From NCBI RefSeq assembly GCF_000204055.1, contig NW_006768841.1, positions 282,824 to 346,823 of the forward strand: a DNA stretch of 64,000 nucleotides. The letters run 5' to 3'. The notes beneath the pieces are model-generated. The model saw only the letters and a program-made list of their open reading frames with translations. It did no database searches and had not been told where the DNA came from. The position numbers and the translations under genes were made by a program. Each line of letters starts with the position of its first letter. Position 1 is the stretch's first letter. This document shows positions 12,130 through 24,483 of the stretch, in pieces. This DNA is from Melampsora larici-populina 98AG31. Taxonomy: Eukaryota > Basidiomycota > Pucciniomycetes > Pucciniales > Melampsoraceae.

Positions 12130-13453
12130 ATGAAGAGATCAGAAGATATTATAGAAAGAAAACAAACCAAATGTGCTTGATAAAAAATACATACTTAAGA
12201 ACAGGAGTACCAATTACTTATGATAATTACTTCCTTGAAGAGTTGGTTTCAAAAATAATCAAGTAAATTAAGATGGTGATGCCAAAAATTTGAATTCAAA
12301 ACGTTCCACAACCACTGGTTAGGTTAACATCCAATGAAAAAGCTGCGGCGCAAGTTAGGGTGTGAGGAGTGGTGCCCAGACAGGTTCAGACTTGTTAGTG
12401 GATGGTAATGGTGATGGGCTGTTTTTTGTGGAGAGGGAATGAATAGCACGTGGGGTAATTGTTCATATTGGTGTTGACCACATGCTGTATTGATTGAGTT
12501 CAATAGCTTGAGTTGGTTGGTGATGGGCAGTTGAGTATCAGCTTGATCAAGTGATGATTGGGGTGCATCCGGACACTCCAATCAAATGATCCCAACGGTT
12601 CCGAAGGGTTGCATCTGGACAACCTTTCAGATCGTTGCTGCTGCACAGCCTAGGTATTGGCGCAATAAAAAGATGCTGTGATATCAAGATTTGTAGGCTG
12701 ATGAGATGAGGTGAGGCGAGGTGTGAGGAGTCGATTGATCGATGATGGAATTCAAAATTCAGGTCAAATCAAAATTCAGCCGGTCGGGATTTTGTCAAAG
12801 TGCGAAAGCACAGCAACCTCAGCGCATAGCACAGAAGCACAAAGTGCATAGTACACAACATATATTACATAGTGCATAGTGTGGTCCTTGATTTCTCATC
12901 AGGGACACCATAGATGACTATGTTGGGATGGAGTTTGCGCGGTGTTATGTGAAGGTAGGCTAGCCAAAAGAACTACAGGTCTTGAGGGATCAGGTTGGCT
13001 GTTTTGATAACTGGGATAGTGTGCGTTCAAGCTTTGTTAGCATTCGAAATCAATCGGGCTTTACATTTATCTAGCATTTCAGCGGCGGGCGCCGCTCACG
13101 GACTTTGAAGCCAAGTTTGATATATAACCAATGTACTAAACTGAACCAGAGAGAACAGAATTACCAAATGAAGCCAACCTCGCAAACCCAATACAAATGA
13201 CCAGACAAAAAAGTCACACAAACATCAAGGGCACAGGAAAATCAAGAATGCAAGGACACTACAGCACACTAAATCAAAAACAGGTAAAAATATTTATATC
13301 TGACTAACGTGAAGTCAGACTCACAAACAACCAACACCCAATCAGACGGGTTCAAGTATTAAATGAAGACAGCACCCAAAACAAATACCGGTAACCAAAC
13401 CAAAAACAAATTCAAATTCAACATTAATATCATTTGAACCAACTGGCAGAACC
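12130..13453. other. Intergenic stretch, no supported gene
   Basis: Between the 5' end of the alpha-kinase gene and the first F-box paralog. An 85-codon minus frame at 12324-12581 has no recognisable motif. At 12820-12880 the words GCACA and GCATAG recur without a clear period. I see nothing else. Confidence 0.5.
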
Positions 13454-14794
13454 CTATAGAATCAAAACATTTGAAGCATAAGTCAAAGAAAAACTGAATG
13501 GACTAAATAAATGGAACAAAATACATACCGACAAATCAGTGTGAGTCAATTTGTTAGTGAAAACACAACGTATACCATAAAGAGAGCATAATTCCACCAA
13601 TTCAGGATCCTCCACACTTGACCCATTCCAAGTCATAAAAACAATGGTTTTGAAATTAGGAGGAAAATTAACAGGGACATATTCCAAATGTTTCAACAGA
13701 AAATGCCAATATTTTTTTGAGTGCCAATAACTTGTGACCAAGACCTCCAGTTCACAAAAGAATTTCCAGCTTAGCCAAGCAACGGATGTTGATTGGGCAT
13801 CAAAAGACATGCACCGTATAACACGTAGTCAAGGAAAATGAGTATGCGCGACACTATGTGGTAAGCGGTAAGGAATTGATACCATGAAGAAAGATTCTAA
13901 ATGTTCACGGAACGACAGAATGATTGGACCAAGTAGATCTTGATCTTGGGTTGGTATACATTCCAGCAACTTCACGCTTTGTTTTACACGATGGCATAAA
14001 ACCCCAAAAGCGTTCAAGTTTGAGGAATGACATCGCAACCACAGATGTGTTAAGTTTGGTAAAGACCCGGGTTTTATATCTAGAGGTTTCAAAGAGCCAC
14101 ATGAAATTGACAACGATTCTAAATGAGGTGTTGATTCAAGTACTGATTTGATAGAATTTGATTTGTTTAAAACATCAACCTCCTTGCTCCCATGAATTAT
14201 TAACACCTTGAGACATTTGATATTGTTGATTGCACTTGCCAAGCCAGGTGAAAAGCCAACCAAGTTAGCAAATTTGAGTTTGAGATGTTCCAAGTTGTGA
14301 CCACAAGTGCTAATGATACCTGCCACCACATTCATTGGAATTGCCAATGTGTCCAACATGTCTGCCACAGAATCTGTTCCCCCATGATCATCACTCAATA
14401 AACCCCCAAAAACTTGCTCCCTGAGGCAATCAGAAACAAACAAGAGACGATTGAAGCAAATACGGCGCAACAGATGAGAAAAAGAAAATGACACAGGAGA
14501 CTTCCACAATTTCAAAAAACTGGAGGACATAATTGGCGATAACAAATAGACAGATTTATATGCAAAAGGAATAACAGCTGAAGCCCAAGATTTGCTAACT
14601 AATTGTAGATTTAACAAATGTTTATAAGAATTGAGCAGTAAAAAAGCCTTGTTCGCACAATTCATAGGATCTGAAGCAGCACGAGGAGCCATTTCGACGT
14701 AGTGACTGATTATTAAATCTACAATTTCTACTGGTAGCAAACCAAAAGATAAGGATTTAGTATTATTAGCAGCCACTAAAGACATGACGGACAA
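13454..14794 (-). pseudogene. F-box/LRR-like protein, paralog A
   Basis: The frame starts at ATG 14794. The N-terminus has an F-box-like motif LLPVEIVDLIISHYVE and a VSKSWASAVIPF segment, then irregular leucine-rich repeats (LEHLKLKFANLVG, LKVLIIHG, LESLSISCG, LPNLTHLWLRC). F-box/LRR proteins normally select substrates for SCF ubiquitin ligases. An in-frame TGA at 13829-13831 separates this from the continuing homologous frame (CMSFDAQSTSVAWLSW to LTHTDLSV), which ends at a GTATGT donor near 13527 in the same place as in paralog B. No frameshift is visible, so the gene has one nonsense change or is a recent pseudogene. The order of parts matches paralogs B and C. Confidence 0.65.
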
Positions 14795-15352
14795 ATGCTA
14801 GGTGAAGTAACCTTGGGAATTGGAGGACACAACTGCAGCAATAGTTCACTATTGCAGACCCTATATAACAAACAAGCAAAAGAAGTTAGACTTCCATCAG
14901 GTAAGTGATTCATGACCAATTTGCACCAATGAACCTAAATCACATGCTACAAGAATATGATAAACGGAGACCCGTGAATTGACACTCCGGACAGGCACAA
15001 TAAAACAAAGATCCGTATCAGCACACGCTCCATGACACAGTAACATTATAGCGCCATCCGGAAATATAAAGCAACCCTAGTGTCAGTAAAGATTTCACTC
15101 AATCCATACAAACATAATCATGCTCAAATGTGTGAAAACTGGCCAACAATACACAAACAACAACACTATCAGGTCTTGCAGGTTATCCTTTCATAGCAGT
15201 CCCAAAATCTCCATACCGCTACAACAATCCTGCAAATGAACCAAGCAATCATGAGGCCAAATGGAAACATACAAAATTCACACAACGTATCTAACCGTTT
15301 CACAACTTGAGACAAACCCAATATGTGCGCCACATATTCCTACACATGGGAA
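14795..15352. other. Spacer upstream of F-box paralog A
   Basis: AT-rich, no supported gene. It would hold the promoter of paralog A and ends at the first CACTA-type MITE. Confidence 0.5.
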
Positions 15353-16168
15353 CACTACACAAAATGTAATCTTTACCGGGCGGTAAAGAAAACTACTACC
15401 ATAGAAAAATCCTGAGGCAACAGGAAGAGAGCTAAAAATCTGAAAAAATATGGACCTTTTTCCTAGATGTTGGGGCATCATGATGAGTATTTTTTTGTAT
15501 TTTACAGACAGATATTGTTCGATGTACTAACAATAAAGGCTGAGAATCATCAAAAACCCACGTGTAACAATACCTGAAATTTGGCCCATGATTTTGAAGA
15601 CAGGATTTTGAAATCTTCAAACATCAATAACTTTTGCATTTCCAAATCAAATCACTCGATTTTTAGTTCATCAAAAAGGTGGTTCCTTCCTCTACATTTA
15701 TCATTGAGGCATCACATCTGTAGCCGGTCTGCAAAAGATCCTACAGAGCTATTTATTCAGAACTGTTTGAACATATGTAGAGTGTTTACATGACTAGATA
15801 ACACCTTACTACCTTTATGAAGTTTAAAGGAGAATGGTTCAGCTTTTGAATGAACCAAAAATGGAGTCATTTGGAGCAGAATTGCAAAAGTTATTGAAGT
15901 TTTTAGACCACAAAATATTGTCTTCATAATCATGACCCAAATTTCAGGTATTGTTACAGGTGGGTTGTTGATGATCTTTAGCCTTTATTTTTAGTACATT
16001 AACCAATATCCGCGTGTAAAATACAAAAAAATACCCACCATGACGCCCCAACATCTAGGAACAAGGTGCATATTTTTTCAGATTTTTAGCTCTCTTCCTG
16101 TTGCGTCAGGATTTTTCTATGTCAGTAGTTTTCTTTACCACCCGGTAAAGATTACATTTTGTGTAGTG
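15353..16168. mobile_element. CACTA-type foldback MITE (816 bp)
   Basis: Begins CACTACACAAAATG and ends with the inverse CATTTTGTGTAGTG, with a 3-bp target duplication GAA (15350-15352 and 16169-16171). CACTA ends and 3-bp duplications are hallmarks of the CACTA (EnSpm) superfamily. The arms are diverged inverted repeats over about 330 bases each, so the element can fold on itself. No transposase frame. Short frames inside are mirror images of one another. Confidence 0.9.
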
Positions 16169-16808
16169 GAAACAAATAGTAAATTCAAGCTGGTAAAACC
16201 CAAACAATCAAGCGTAGTGATGGCATTTTATACACCATCATTTAAACTCACAAGACAATAAGTGACACACAATCACCAAAATAACTCAAATCGCCCACTA
16301 TCAGCACACATTCATAGTAAAGTTGATATTAGGTATTATCTCATATCAGACATAATTGTCAAGATCATAAGAAAATCAGTGGAATCTATCTACAAAACAT
16401 ACAGGACAAAATGAGTCAAACCACGCGCAACAAAATGTTACCCTAGAATTAAGATAAGTATCAAGGAAATATTTGTGATTTAACAGGTTAGAAAAAACTC
16501 AAGACAGAATAGCCTATGACAATGCCAGACCACAACAAACAAACTACATAAGGAATTTAATATCAAGAAATTTGAAAGTATAACACAACAAAACGGAAGC
16601 ATGATCAAGTTGACAGAATATAAGTCAATTGAATTTTGATATATGTGGCGTGATATCGGCGAACACAAACAGGCCATTGATCAGAAGTAAAGCCATAAAT
16701 ATCATGCCATAGAACACGATCTCTCCAATTATAAGATAGAAATTAATGCGCCAGAACAATACTAGTCATTCCAGAGATTCCTGTACAAAACAGAACACCA
16801 GGGTATTA
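16169..16808. other. Spacer, no gene seen
   Basis: AT-rich, between the MITE and the 3' end of F-box paralog B; presumably holds the small last exon and 3' UTR of paralog B. No motif I can support. Confidence 0.45.
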
Positions 16809-18155
16809 TCATAAGTAAACAAGACAAGAAAACCAAACATGAGCTCCACATACCAACATATCTCTGTGAGTCAATTTGGGCCTGAAGAGGCACTTAATAT
16901 CATAAGCTAAGAAAGCATGGACCAATTCATCATTGCACATAGATTGGCCTTTCCAGGAGGTGTAGATGATCCATTTGAAGTTTTTTGGTAAAATAACCCC
17001 AGCCCAAACAGGGCAAGTCAACATCTTGAGCCAGTCCTTTTTTGAATGTGAACAACTTGTAATGAACACTTCCAACAAGACAAAAACCGGCCATTGTAAC
17101 CAAGATAGGTTTGAGAGGATAATACCTGACCCAATGCTTTGAAAGACAGTAAGTTTAAGGAAGTACATTGCGCACAAATCACCGGGTAGATTGTCTGGGA
17201 TACACTCCAAGAAAAGAATTTCAATTGAGTTCCGTAATGAAACAATCATTGGTGCAATGTCTTCTTGGTTCTCAGGTGAGAGGCATTCAAATATTTTCAC
17301 ATCCATGGCTACATCCTTACAAAAGCGGGTTAAAGCTGCTTGATTTTCAGGATAAGTAGCAAGCCAAAGATGTGACAAGTTTGGCGAAGAACCAGGCCAC
17401 AGGTCTAAAGAATCTAGAGCAACACAATGAATAGATAAAGATTCCCATTTGGTTGTTGAAGTGAGCAAAGCTTCAATAGATTTTGAGTTGTTGCGGGTGC
17501 GTCGTATCTTGCTGCCAAGCAGAATGAGAACCTTCAAAGATTGAAGATCTCCAATAGCATCCAACATATTCTTAGAGAAACCCATCGAGCTTTTAAAACT
17601 AAGTTTGAGATCAGTGATATTACAGCCACATAAAGTGATAAGTTGAGCTGCTTCCTGCATTGAAAACCAAGTCAAACCAACATCCATGCCTAATACATCT
17701 AGGCGAGTGTTTGAGACCGGATCAATGACACCATAGGTTTGATACATAATATGATCCAATGAAAGTCAACATAAGCCAGTGCAACCGCCAATCATGAAAC
17801 CATTAACGAATCTCTGCAATACTTTCTTGATCATTGAAGCATTAATTGGGCAAAGTGACCGATAGCCAAACGGGCCAATTGCTATCACCCATGATTTAGA
17901 TAACAAACGCAGCTTGAGGATATATTTAATAATACTATGATGTAAGAAGCCACTATCGGCGCTGTTGAGGGTTTCAAAAAGGTTGACATGGTAAGAACTA
18001 ACGAGATAAGACATGATTGTCTGCACTACCTCAATTGGAAGAGTAAAAGAAAGGCGCAAGATGAGAACTGGGATTGATTGCCACAAGGCATTCCAATAGC
18101 AAGACACAAAATATAACAAAAAACAATGTGCAAAGAAGCCAACCAACCACCACAA
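16809..18155 (-). pseudogene. F-box/LRR-like protein, paralog B
   Basis: Same plan as paralog A: F-box-like FTLPIEVVQTIMSYLV with RLLSKSWVIAIGPFGYRS, then leucine-rich repeats (ITDLKLSFKSSMGF, LKVLILLGSK, WESLSIHCVALDSLDL, LSHLWLATYP) and the conserved C-terminal block ending LTHRDMLV at a GTATGT donor near 16855. A TGA at 17766-17768 lies between the F-box part and the LRR part; downstream codons stay in the same frame. The N-terminus begins with a hydrophobic stretch that may not be coding, so the true start is uncertain. Confidence 0.6.
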
Positions 18156-19141
18156 AGGACATCTTAAATACTATGACTCCCTCTCAAAAAACCAATTAGA
18201 TAGAATTGGGGAAACATGCCACTCAAGCAATAAAGTGACCCAAACAAATCAAGAAAAACAATGCCCTGCAACCCCAGAGAAAAACTACAACTAATGTCAA
18301 TTTCGTATCTTCATACGCCAACCAATGCGACAAAGTTGATATTGTTGATTTAAATTGCATTTCACAAAGATTGAACGAGCTAATCCATCATCCGCTTGTA
18401 CCCCAACACAAAATTGAACAAAAAATATTACACATCGTGATAGTAGTATTCTTTGCAATACCGCAACAGACCCAGAGAAAAACTAATGCACACACCCACC
18501 ATTAATAATTAAATTCAAACCGCAGACCACAAAAGCCTATGTTGAAATTAGTATAACACAACTACATCATACCACACGGACATAACAAAACAACCAATGC
18601 TATACAAAGGGATAAAACTTAACACCCCAGGCACAAATAGCATGTCATAGGGGGAAACAGTTTTCTAATTCAACATCAGAGCCACAAGATGGCTTAGAAA
18701 ACTGATACTCACCAAAATAAACGCGGACCCATTCACAAGACCACATAACCCAAGCACTCAAGAACAATGCAGTTACAATGACACCACCACATGAGCTCAG
18801 TAACGTAATCAGCAAACTTGAGTCAAGAAAAAAAGTGTTGACATGAAAACCATTCAATTATTTCAATCATAAACCTATCATAGGTTGAATAGTCATAACC
18901 AGACACTTTTAAACATGAACAATATAACAAAAAACAAACATTTTGGCAAAAAGAAATTTTAAATACGCAAACTAACCAATTGGATGTGCGCACGGTCTGC
19001 CATTCTTCTCATTGTACAGGCATGCAAAGGTAGGACAGGTATTGTGGCAAACAGATACAAAAACACATCAATCACCAGTTTTGTTATTAAATCTGACGCC
19101 TAAGTACAAATCCCGGACAAAACTGAGACACAGCCATGTTA
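18156..19141. other. Spacer, no supported gene
   Basis: AT-rich. A 70-codon minus frame at 18645-18857 has no recognisable motif. I see no repeats of note. Confidence 0.45.
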
Positions 19142-19957
19142 CACTACAAGAAAGATAATATTTTCTGGGCAGAAAATTAAATTATTGATACACAAAAATA
19201 TTGAGAGGCCAGGAGGAGAGCAAAAAATGAATGAAAATATGCATCTTGTTCCCTGCGTTGAGAACTTCACTCTGCATATTTTTCCAAATTTTTACAGTCC
19301 ATATTGATAAGTGTACTAACAATAAACCTTCACAATCATCCAATTACAACCTGTAACAAGCACTGAAATTTGGGTCATTAGTGTTTAGAGAAACTTTTGA
19401 TTTCTGAAAATACTCATAACTTTTTCAATTCCTGTCCAAAACGCTCGATTTTGGGTGCATTGGTAAGCTGGAATTGTCCTCCAAATAGCTCGTAATAGGA
19501 CCACACAGCATGCTGGTCTGCTAAAAAAGATATCATCATTTTTATACATTTGTACATACAGATCCATAGAATGATTGGCATACTAGCTACATAGTTCTTG
19601 ATCTTATGAAAGTTTGAGAGGAAGAGTTCAGCTTTCTAATGCACTCAAAATCGAGTATTTTGATGCAGATTTGACAAAGTTATAGGTGTTTTCAGAAATC
19701 AAAAGTTTCTCTAAACACTAATGAGCCAAATTTCAGTGCTTGTTACAGGTTGTAATTGGATGATTATGAAGGTTTATTGTTAGTACACTTATCAATACGG
19801 ACTGTAAAAATATGGAAAAATATGGAGAGTGAAGCTCTCACCGCAGGAAACAAGATGCATATTTTTATTTATTTTTTGCCCTTCTCCTGGCCTCTCAATA
19901 TTTTTGTGTATCAATAATTTAATTTTCTGCCCAGAAAATATTATATTTTGTGTAGTG
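19142..19957. mobile_element. Second CACTA-type foldback MITE (816 bp)
   Basis: Begins CACTACAAGAAAG and ends TTTTGTGTAGTG, with 3-bp target duplication TTA (19139-19141 and 19958-19960). The arms are long inverted repeats: the segment around 19160-19400 is mirrored at 19700-19940. The length equals that of the element at 15353-16168, although the inner sequence differs (TTCTGGGCAGAA in place of TTTACCGGGCGG). No coding frame. Confidence 0.9.
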
Positions 19958-20231
19958 TTAAATGATCAAGTCCGCATAAACTCATATTGGATCTGAGTCA
20001 TGCAACACCAATTGTACAATGATATCCGCTCATTGGGATATACAATTTCCACCATGATGAACAACAAAAGGAAAAATATTGCTGTTGAATATGCGGAGAG
20101 ATCAATCAGTATAATCCCACAGGGGCAATGTCTATATCACATTATCAATATTAAAGTCGCTAACCTTCGAACTGCAATCTCAATCAATGTGATCAACCTT
20201 GAAATATCAATCGGAGGTGCCAACCTGGATG

Positions 20232-21536
20232 CTATCCGCTATACCCTGTGAGGCACATGACCAAACTATCAGAATTGATACGGTTTCCAGTCGAGGATGA
20301 AGAACTGACCATCAAGTCACAATACTCTAACTGACGCCTGAAGTGACAGTGTATTCCATACTCTTTGAACATTTCAGAAAGCTTTTGATTGTTTACTGGA
20401 ATTCCGTTACATGTCACAAAGATGATGTGCTTGAACTTCTTAGGTATCTTGAGGTAAGTCTCATTGGATTCATTTAACTTTGATTTCCAGCACGCATGTG
20501 AGTGATAATACCCCGTAATGAAGACTTCCATGTTTTGGAATACCCTACATACCAACCATTCAAGATCATCATACATAATGCTTGTACAGTCAATTGTTCA
20601 AATGACTGGAAGTTGAGGAAACACCGTATTGGAAATTTTGCGAGGCAGGAGATCAGGTATTGTTTTGGAGAACAGGATTTGAAGTGAGTTTTGAATCGCT
20701 AGCACTAAGGAGGCCGGGGCTTGAAAGTCATTGTGTGGTGTATATTCTAAGCATTTAATATTCTTAGCATAATACTTGCAGAGGTTAGAGATAGCGTCCA
20801 AGTTATGCAAATTGCATTTGACCAATAAGTGAACAAGTTGCGCAAGTGAATCGGCATTGAGCTTCATACGGCGCAAAGACTTGATTTTGAGAGTTAATGA
20901 TTGTAAATTCTTGGTCACATTGAACAAATTTGCCAAAGAATCTCTGTCATTCGCATGGATTGTACACAAGTTACCCACAATGATCATGCATCGAAGTTGT
21001 TTAACAGATCCTATCACACTAATTAGGTCCAACGAGAATCCTACTGATCCATCAAAAACAAATTTCAAATTGGTGAGACTATTGCTACACAACCTGATTA
21101 CGTGTTCCACATCCTTCATACGGTTTGAAGAATAATCATGACGTGTAGGAGGTAATTCACGCCTTGAAGACAGATAGCTCGCCATTGATTCGACTAGATT
21201 CATAGTGTTTTGTAGGTTTGGATAGAGTAAGTGGTCAAAGGAAATACACCGTAATTGAGACATTGTAGTGATCAGATAGGATTCGTTCCACGTTTTGACA
21301 AAACCACGAATCATTAATGGCGAGCTCAAGTGCACACAGCGGAACACAAAGGGCACAACAGCAATTGCCCATGCTCTACCAATCAATTGTCAATTGAGCA
21401 GTTCCAACACCAAGGAAACATTTGGATAAGGGAGATCAGCCAAATTCAGTGGGCTAAGATTTGACTTAGTAGATTTCCAAAAAATGATGAATGATGATAT
21501 TGACGACTTCAATTGGTATATGAGTGATTAGCCACA
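20232..21536 (-). pseudogene. F-box/LRR-like protein, paralog C, truncated by copia 2
   Basis: The N-terminal F-box-like segment HIPIEVVNIIIHHFLEIY lies at about 21530-21475, just inside the copia 2 LTR, so the promoter side is lost. A TAA and frame change follow (about 21474), then TGA at 21390-21392 (LLN-stop-QLIGRAWA, where A has LLNLQLVSKSW), the LRR part (LTNLKFVFDGSVGF, LQSLTLKIKSLRRMKL), TGA at 20598-20600, and the C-terminal block WLVCRVFQNMEVFITGYYHS. Clearly a pseudogene and the most decayed of the three paralogs. Confidence 0.7.
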
Positions 21537-21946
21537 TGTTGGACTGAATCCAAACACAAACAAAAGAAAACACAATAATCTTATATAAAGATTTTGTTAT
21601 GATACAGTCAGGTCAAATATTCATTACCTGAATCCAAACACAAACAAAATCTCAGTATAAGAGAAACAAAAGAAAAAACAATAATCTTATATAAAGATTT
21701 TGTTATGATACAGTCAGATGAGGAAAGAAAAATTCTATCGGACTGATTTAGGATCAGGTTATAAAGAGAAACAAAAATGAAATTTACAGCTATGACATTA
21801 TAAGATCAGTGACATAATATTCTTCATTGGGCTATATGATGTAATATGGTAAATGAGGAAATACGAAAATGAGAAGGAAGAAATACATTTGTAAGAAATA
21901 CATTAATAAGTAGAAAGACATTTTGAAGCACATCAATAATCCAACA
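21537..21946 (-). repeat. copia 2 3' LTR
   Basis: Ends are TGTTGGA...TCCAACA. On the minus strand it follows a purine tract (CATGGGGGGG at 21947-21956). It contains an internal direct repeat: a segment of about 65 bases (AATCCAAACACAAACAAAA...) occurs at about 21547 and again at about 21640. It lies inside F-box paralog C. Confidence 0.75.
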
Positions 21947-21982
21947 CCCCCCCATGCTGAAAAAGTCTGACAGAAAAATAAA

Positions 21983-24483
21983 TTAAGATAGATCTTTGAA
22001 ACCTAGTTGATTTCTGAGATTCACAAACGCAGGTCTTGATAAAGCTTTGGTTAAGCACCGCCAACATATTTACCTCGGATTGGAAAATCCGAGGTATTAT
22101 CGGATTACCAACCTCCGATAGAAGCTGTCCGAGGTTTTGATCCGAGGCAACTCCCAGCGCAGAAGATTACCTCGGACAAAAACCTCGGACAGATCTTGTC
22201 CGAGGTTTTACCTCCGATGATGCCTCGGATTCCGCAACCCGAGGCATCTATGTTGGCAGTGAAGAAATCAGCGAGTTGAAAAGATGTATTGACTTGTTTT
22301 AAAGCTACATTTTTGTCTTTTATGAGTTGTCTAATGAAATGATAACGTAAATCAATATGTTTGCTACGTGAATGATGAATCGGGTTATTTGCAAGAACCG
22401 CTGAACCCGTATTTTCATAGTGAATGATTGTTGGAGAATTGTCTAAGCCACATAGCCTCCCTACCAGCATCACTTAACGCCATATACTCAGCCTCTGTAC
22501 TCAACAAGGCTGTGGTTTTCTGTTTCCTTGACTTCCAAGATATAAGTCCATTACCCAACCTAAATAAGTACCCTGAAGTAGAAGACCTGTCATGCAAATT
22601 TTCTCCCCGATTTGAATCAGTAAATCCTTCAAGTTTATTATCATCACCACCCAAAGTAAGGCCAAGATGACGAGTGTGATAGGCATAAGCAAGAACTTGC
22701 AATGCCGCATTCCAATGGTCAGAGTTGTCCCGCTTCAGAAATTGAGAGAGTTGTTTTACCGCAAAGGCAATGTCTGGACGTGTGCATTGAGCCAACCATA
22801 ATAATGCACCAATAAGAGAACCGTATCTTGAATTTGATGTTGAATTATCAATTGCAGGTACAAGAGAACCAACATTTGAGACATAAGGAGTCAAAACATG
22901 AGCTGGTTCATGAAGGAAAAATTGCTTGGTAATTTTAATGATGTACACAGTTTGCTCAAGAGTGAAATAGCTAAGATCGGGAGAACGATTGATTGAAATT
23001 GATAAATGATGTTCTAGATCTGTTTCCGCCAAGATGGGAAATTCAGAATGTAATGAATGTGAAAAAGAGGAAAGGAAAGAATCATCACCAGTAACTGAAA
23101 TATTGTCGATATGTATAGTGATTAGGCCAACTAGTTCGTTGTTGGCAAGTTTGAAGAAAAGAGTGGAATCGTGTGCGGATTGATTCAAACCCATACGAAT
23201 GAGAGAAGCAGTGAATCTGTCGTTCCAGTTTCTTGCGGACTGGTGTAAACCTTACAAAGGTAAGATTAAATGGCACACATAATCAGGAAATTGTTCATCT
23301 CTAAAGCCTTCCGGCTGCTCCATAAAAACGGCTTCCTGCAATTTATTTCCGTGTAAGAAAGCAGCAGTGATATCAAACCCCTTCACTTTCCACTTCTTAA
23401 CCCCAGCCACGGTTAAAACAACACAGTTGGATTCTTGTCTTGAAGCTGGTGAGAATACATCATCAAAATATAATACACCGAGAATTTGACCACTACCTAA
23501 AACGACCAACCTTCCTTTATATTTATCGATATCTCCTGAACGTGATGATTTCCTTTTAAACACCCACATAGAACGTAATACTTTTCTATTTGAAGGTCTT
23601 GGTACCAATTTCCAAGTACCCAACTTTCGTAGCGTTTCGATTTTGGTGTTCGCTGCAGACTTCCATTGTGAAGCCTCTTCACTGTCAGTCGCTTTTTGGT
23701 AAGACTTGGGTTTGGGTGACGAGGTGTCTAAAACAAAGGCTGAGGGAGTAAACCTCTCGGGTTCCTTTCGTATCCTCGAACTTCTTCGCACTACTATTGG
23801 TGAAACTTTCGAAGAATCCATTTGATGTTGAGGTACAGGATCGGAAGGAGTTGCTTGTGGAGGATCAGGAGGAATTGTGGATGGTTCAACAGTTGGTAAT
23901 GGTAAAGGAATGTCTTCATTTATAGGAGAAGAAATGGATGGAATGGATGAAGATGTTTTTGAACGAGTCAAAATCCCATAAGGCAGCACAGGTTCTTCTA
24001 AAGACGATAAATCAGACCAAGGAAGGGTTAAAGTATCTTTAGAATGCTTGTTCGGTTCAATAAGAGAAGGGAATTTAGTGTAGAAAAACTTGAAAGATGC
24101 CGTCTTGACTAAAAGATGTCGACTTCAATCATAAGCTACAATATATTTACCATCAGGTACAGAGTGTAGAAATACCGCTTCTTGCAACACCGGAGAGAGT
24201 TTTGATCGTAAAGTCGGGGGAAGTAGGTATTCAACAGCGCAACCAAAAGGCGCAAAAAGCTTAATATCCTCTTGTTCACGGTTAAGTGCAGAAAGGGGAG
24301 AACACAATCCAGCGTTTGTTTTGGTTGGAAAATTATTAAAACAAAGGACAATCTGCTGCAAACATTCTGGCCAAAAATAAAGCGGAACGTTTGAAGACGA
24401 AAATAGTGTTTGAAGACGTTCGGAAGCTGTGCGGTTCAAGCGCTCTGCGATGCCGTTTGATTCTGGAGTATACGGTGTAGAAC
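21983..24483 (-). pseudogene. copia 2 Pol fragment: integrase end, RT, RNase H
   Basis: The minus-strand frame begins within the integrase at PYTPESNGIAERLNRT (the Glu of the triad), because another element cuts it at 24484. The integrase C-terminus ends at TGA 24125-24127. The RT follows in frames 23989-23252 and 23251-22415 with a TAA at 23252-23254. The usual catalytic YVDD box reads IHIDNIS, so the second Asp is Asn. RNase H shows GFTDSNRGEN, SWKSRKQKTTALLSTEAEY and the C-terminal ADFLTKALSRPAF block, which is cut by the MITE at 22056-22261 but in frame once that is removed. Dead element; gag and protease are not seen in the window. Confidence 0.88.
22056..22261. mobile_element. CACTG-ended MITE (206 bp) in copia 2
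   Basis: Ends CACCGCCAACATA and TATGTTGGCAGTG (inverted, one mismatch), with 3-bp duplication AAG at 22053-22055 and 22262-22264. The interior is built from CCTCGGA and its inverse TCCGAGG about a dozen times. Removing it and one AAG restores the copia RNase H frame, so the insertion is younger than copia 2. Fits a CACTA-superfamily MITE with CACTG termini. Confidence 0.88.
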
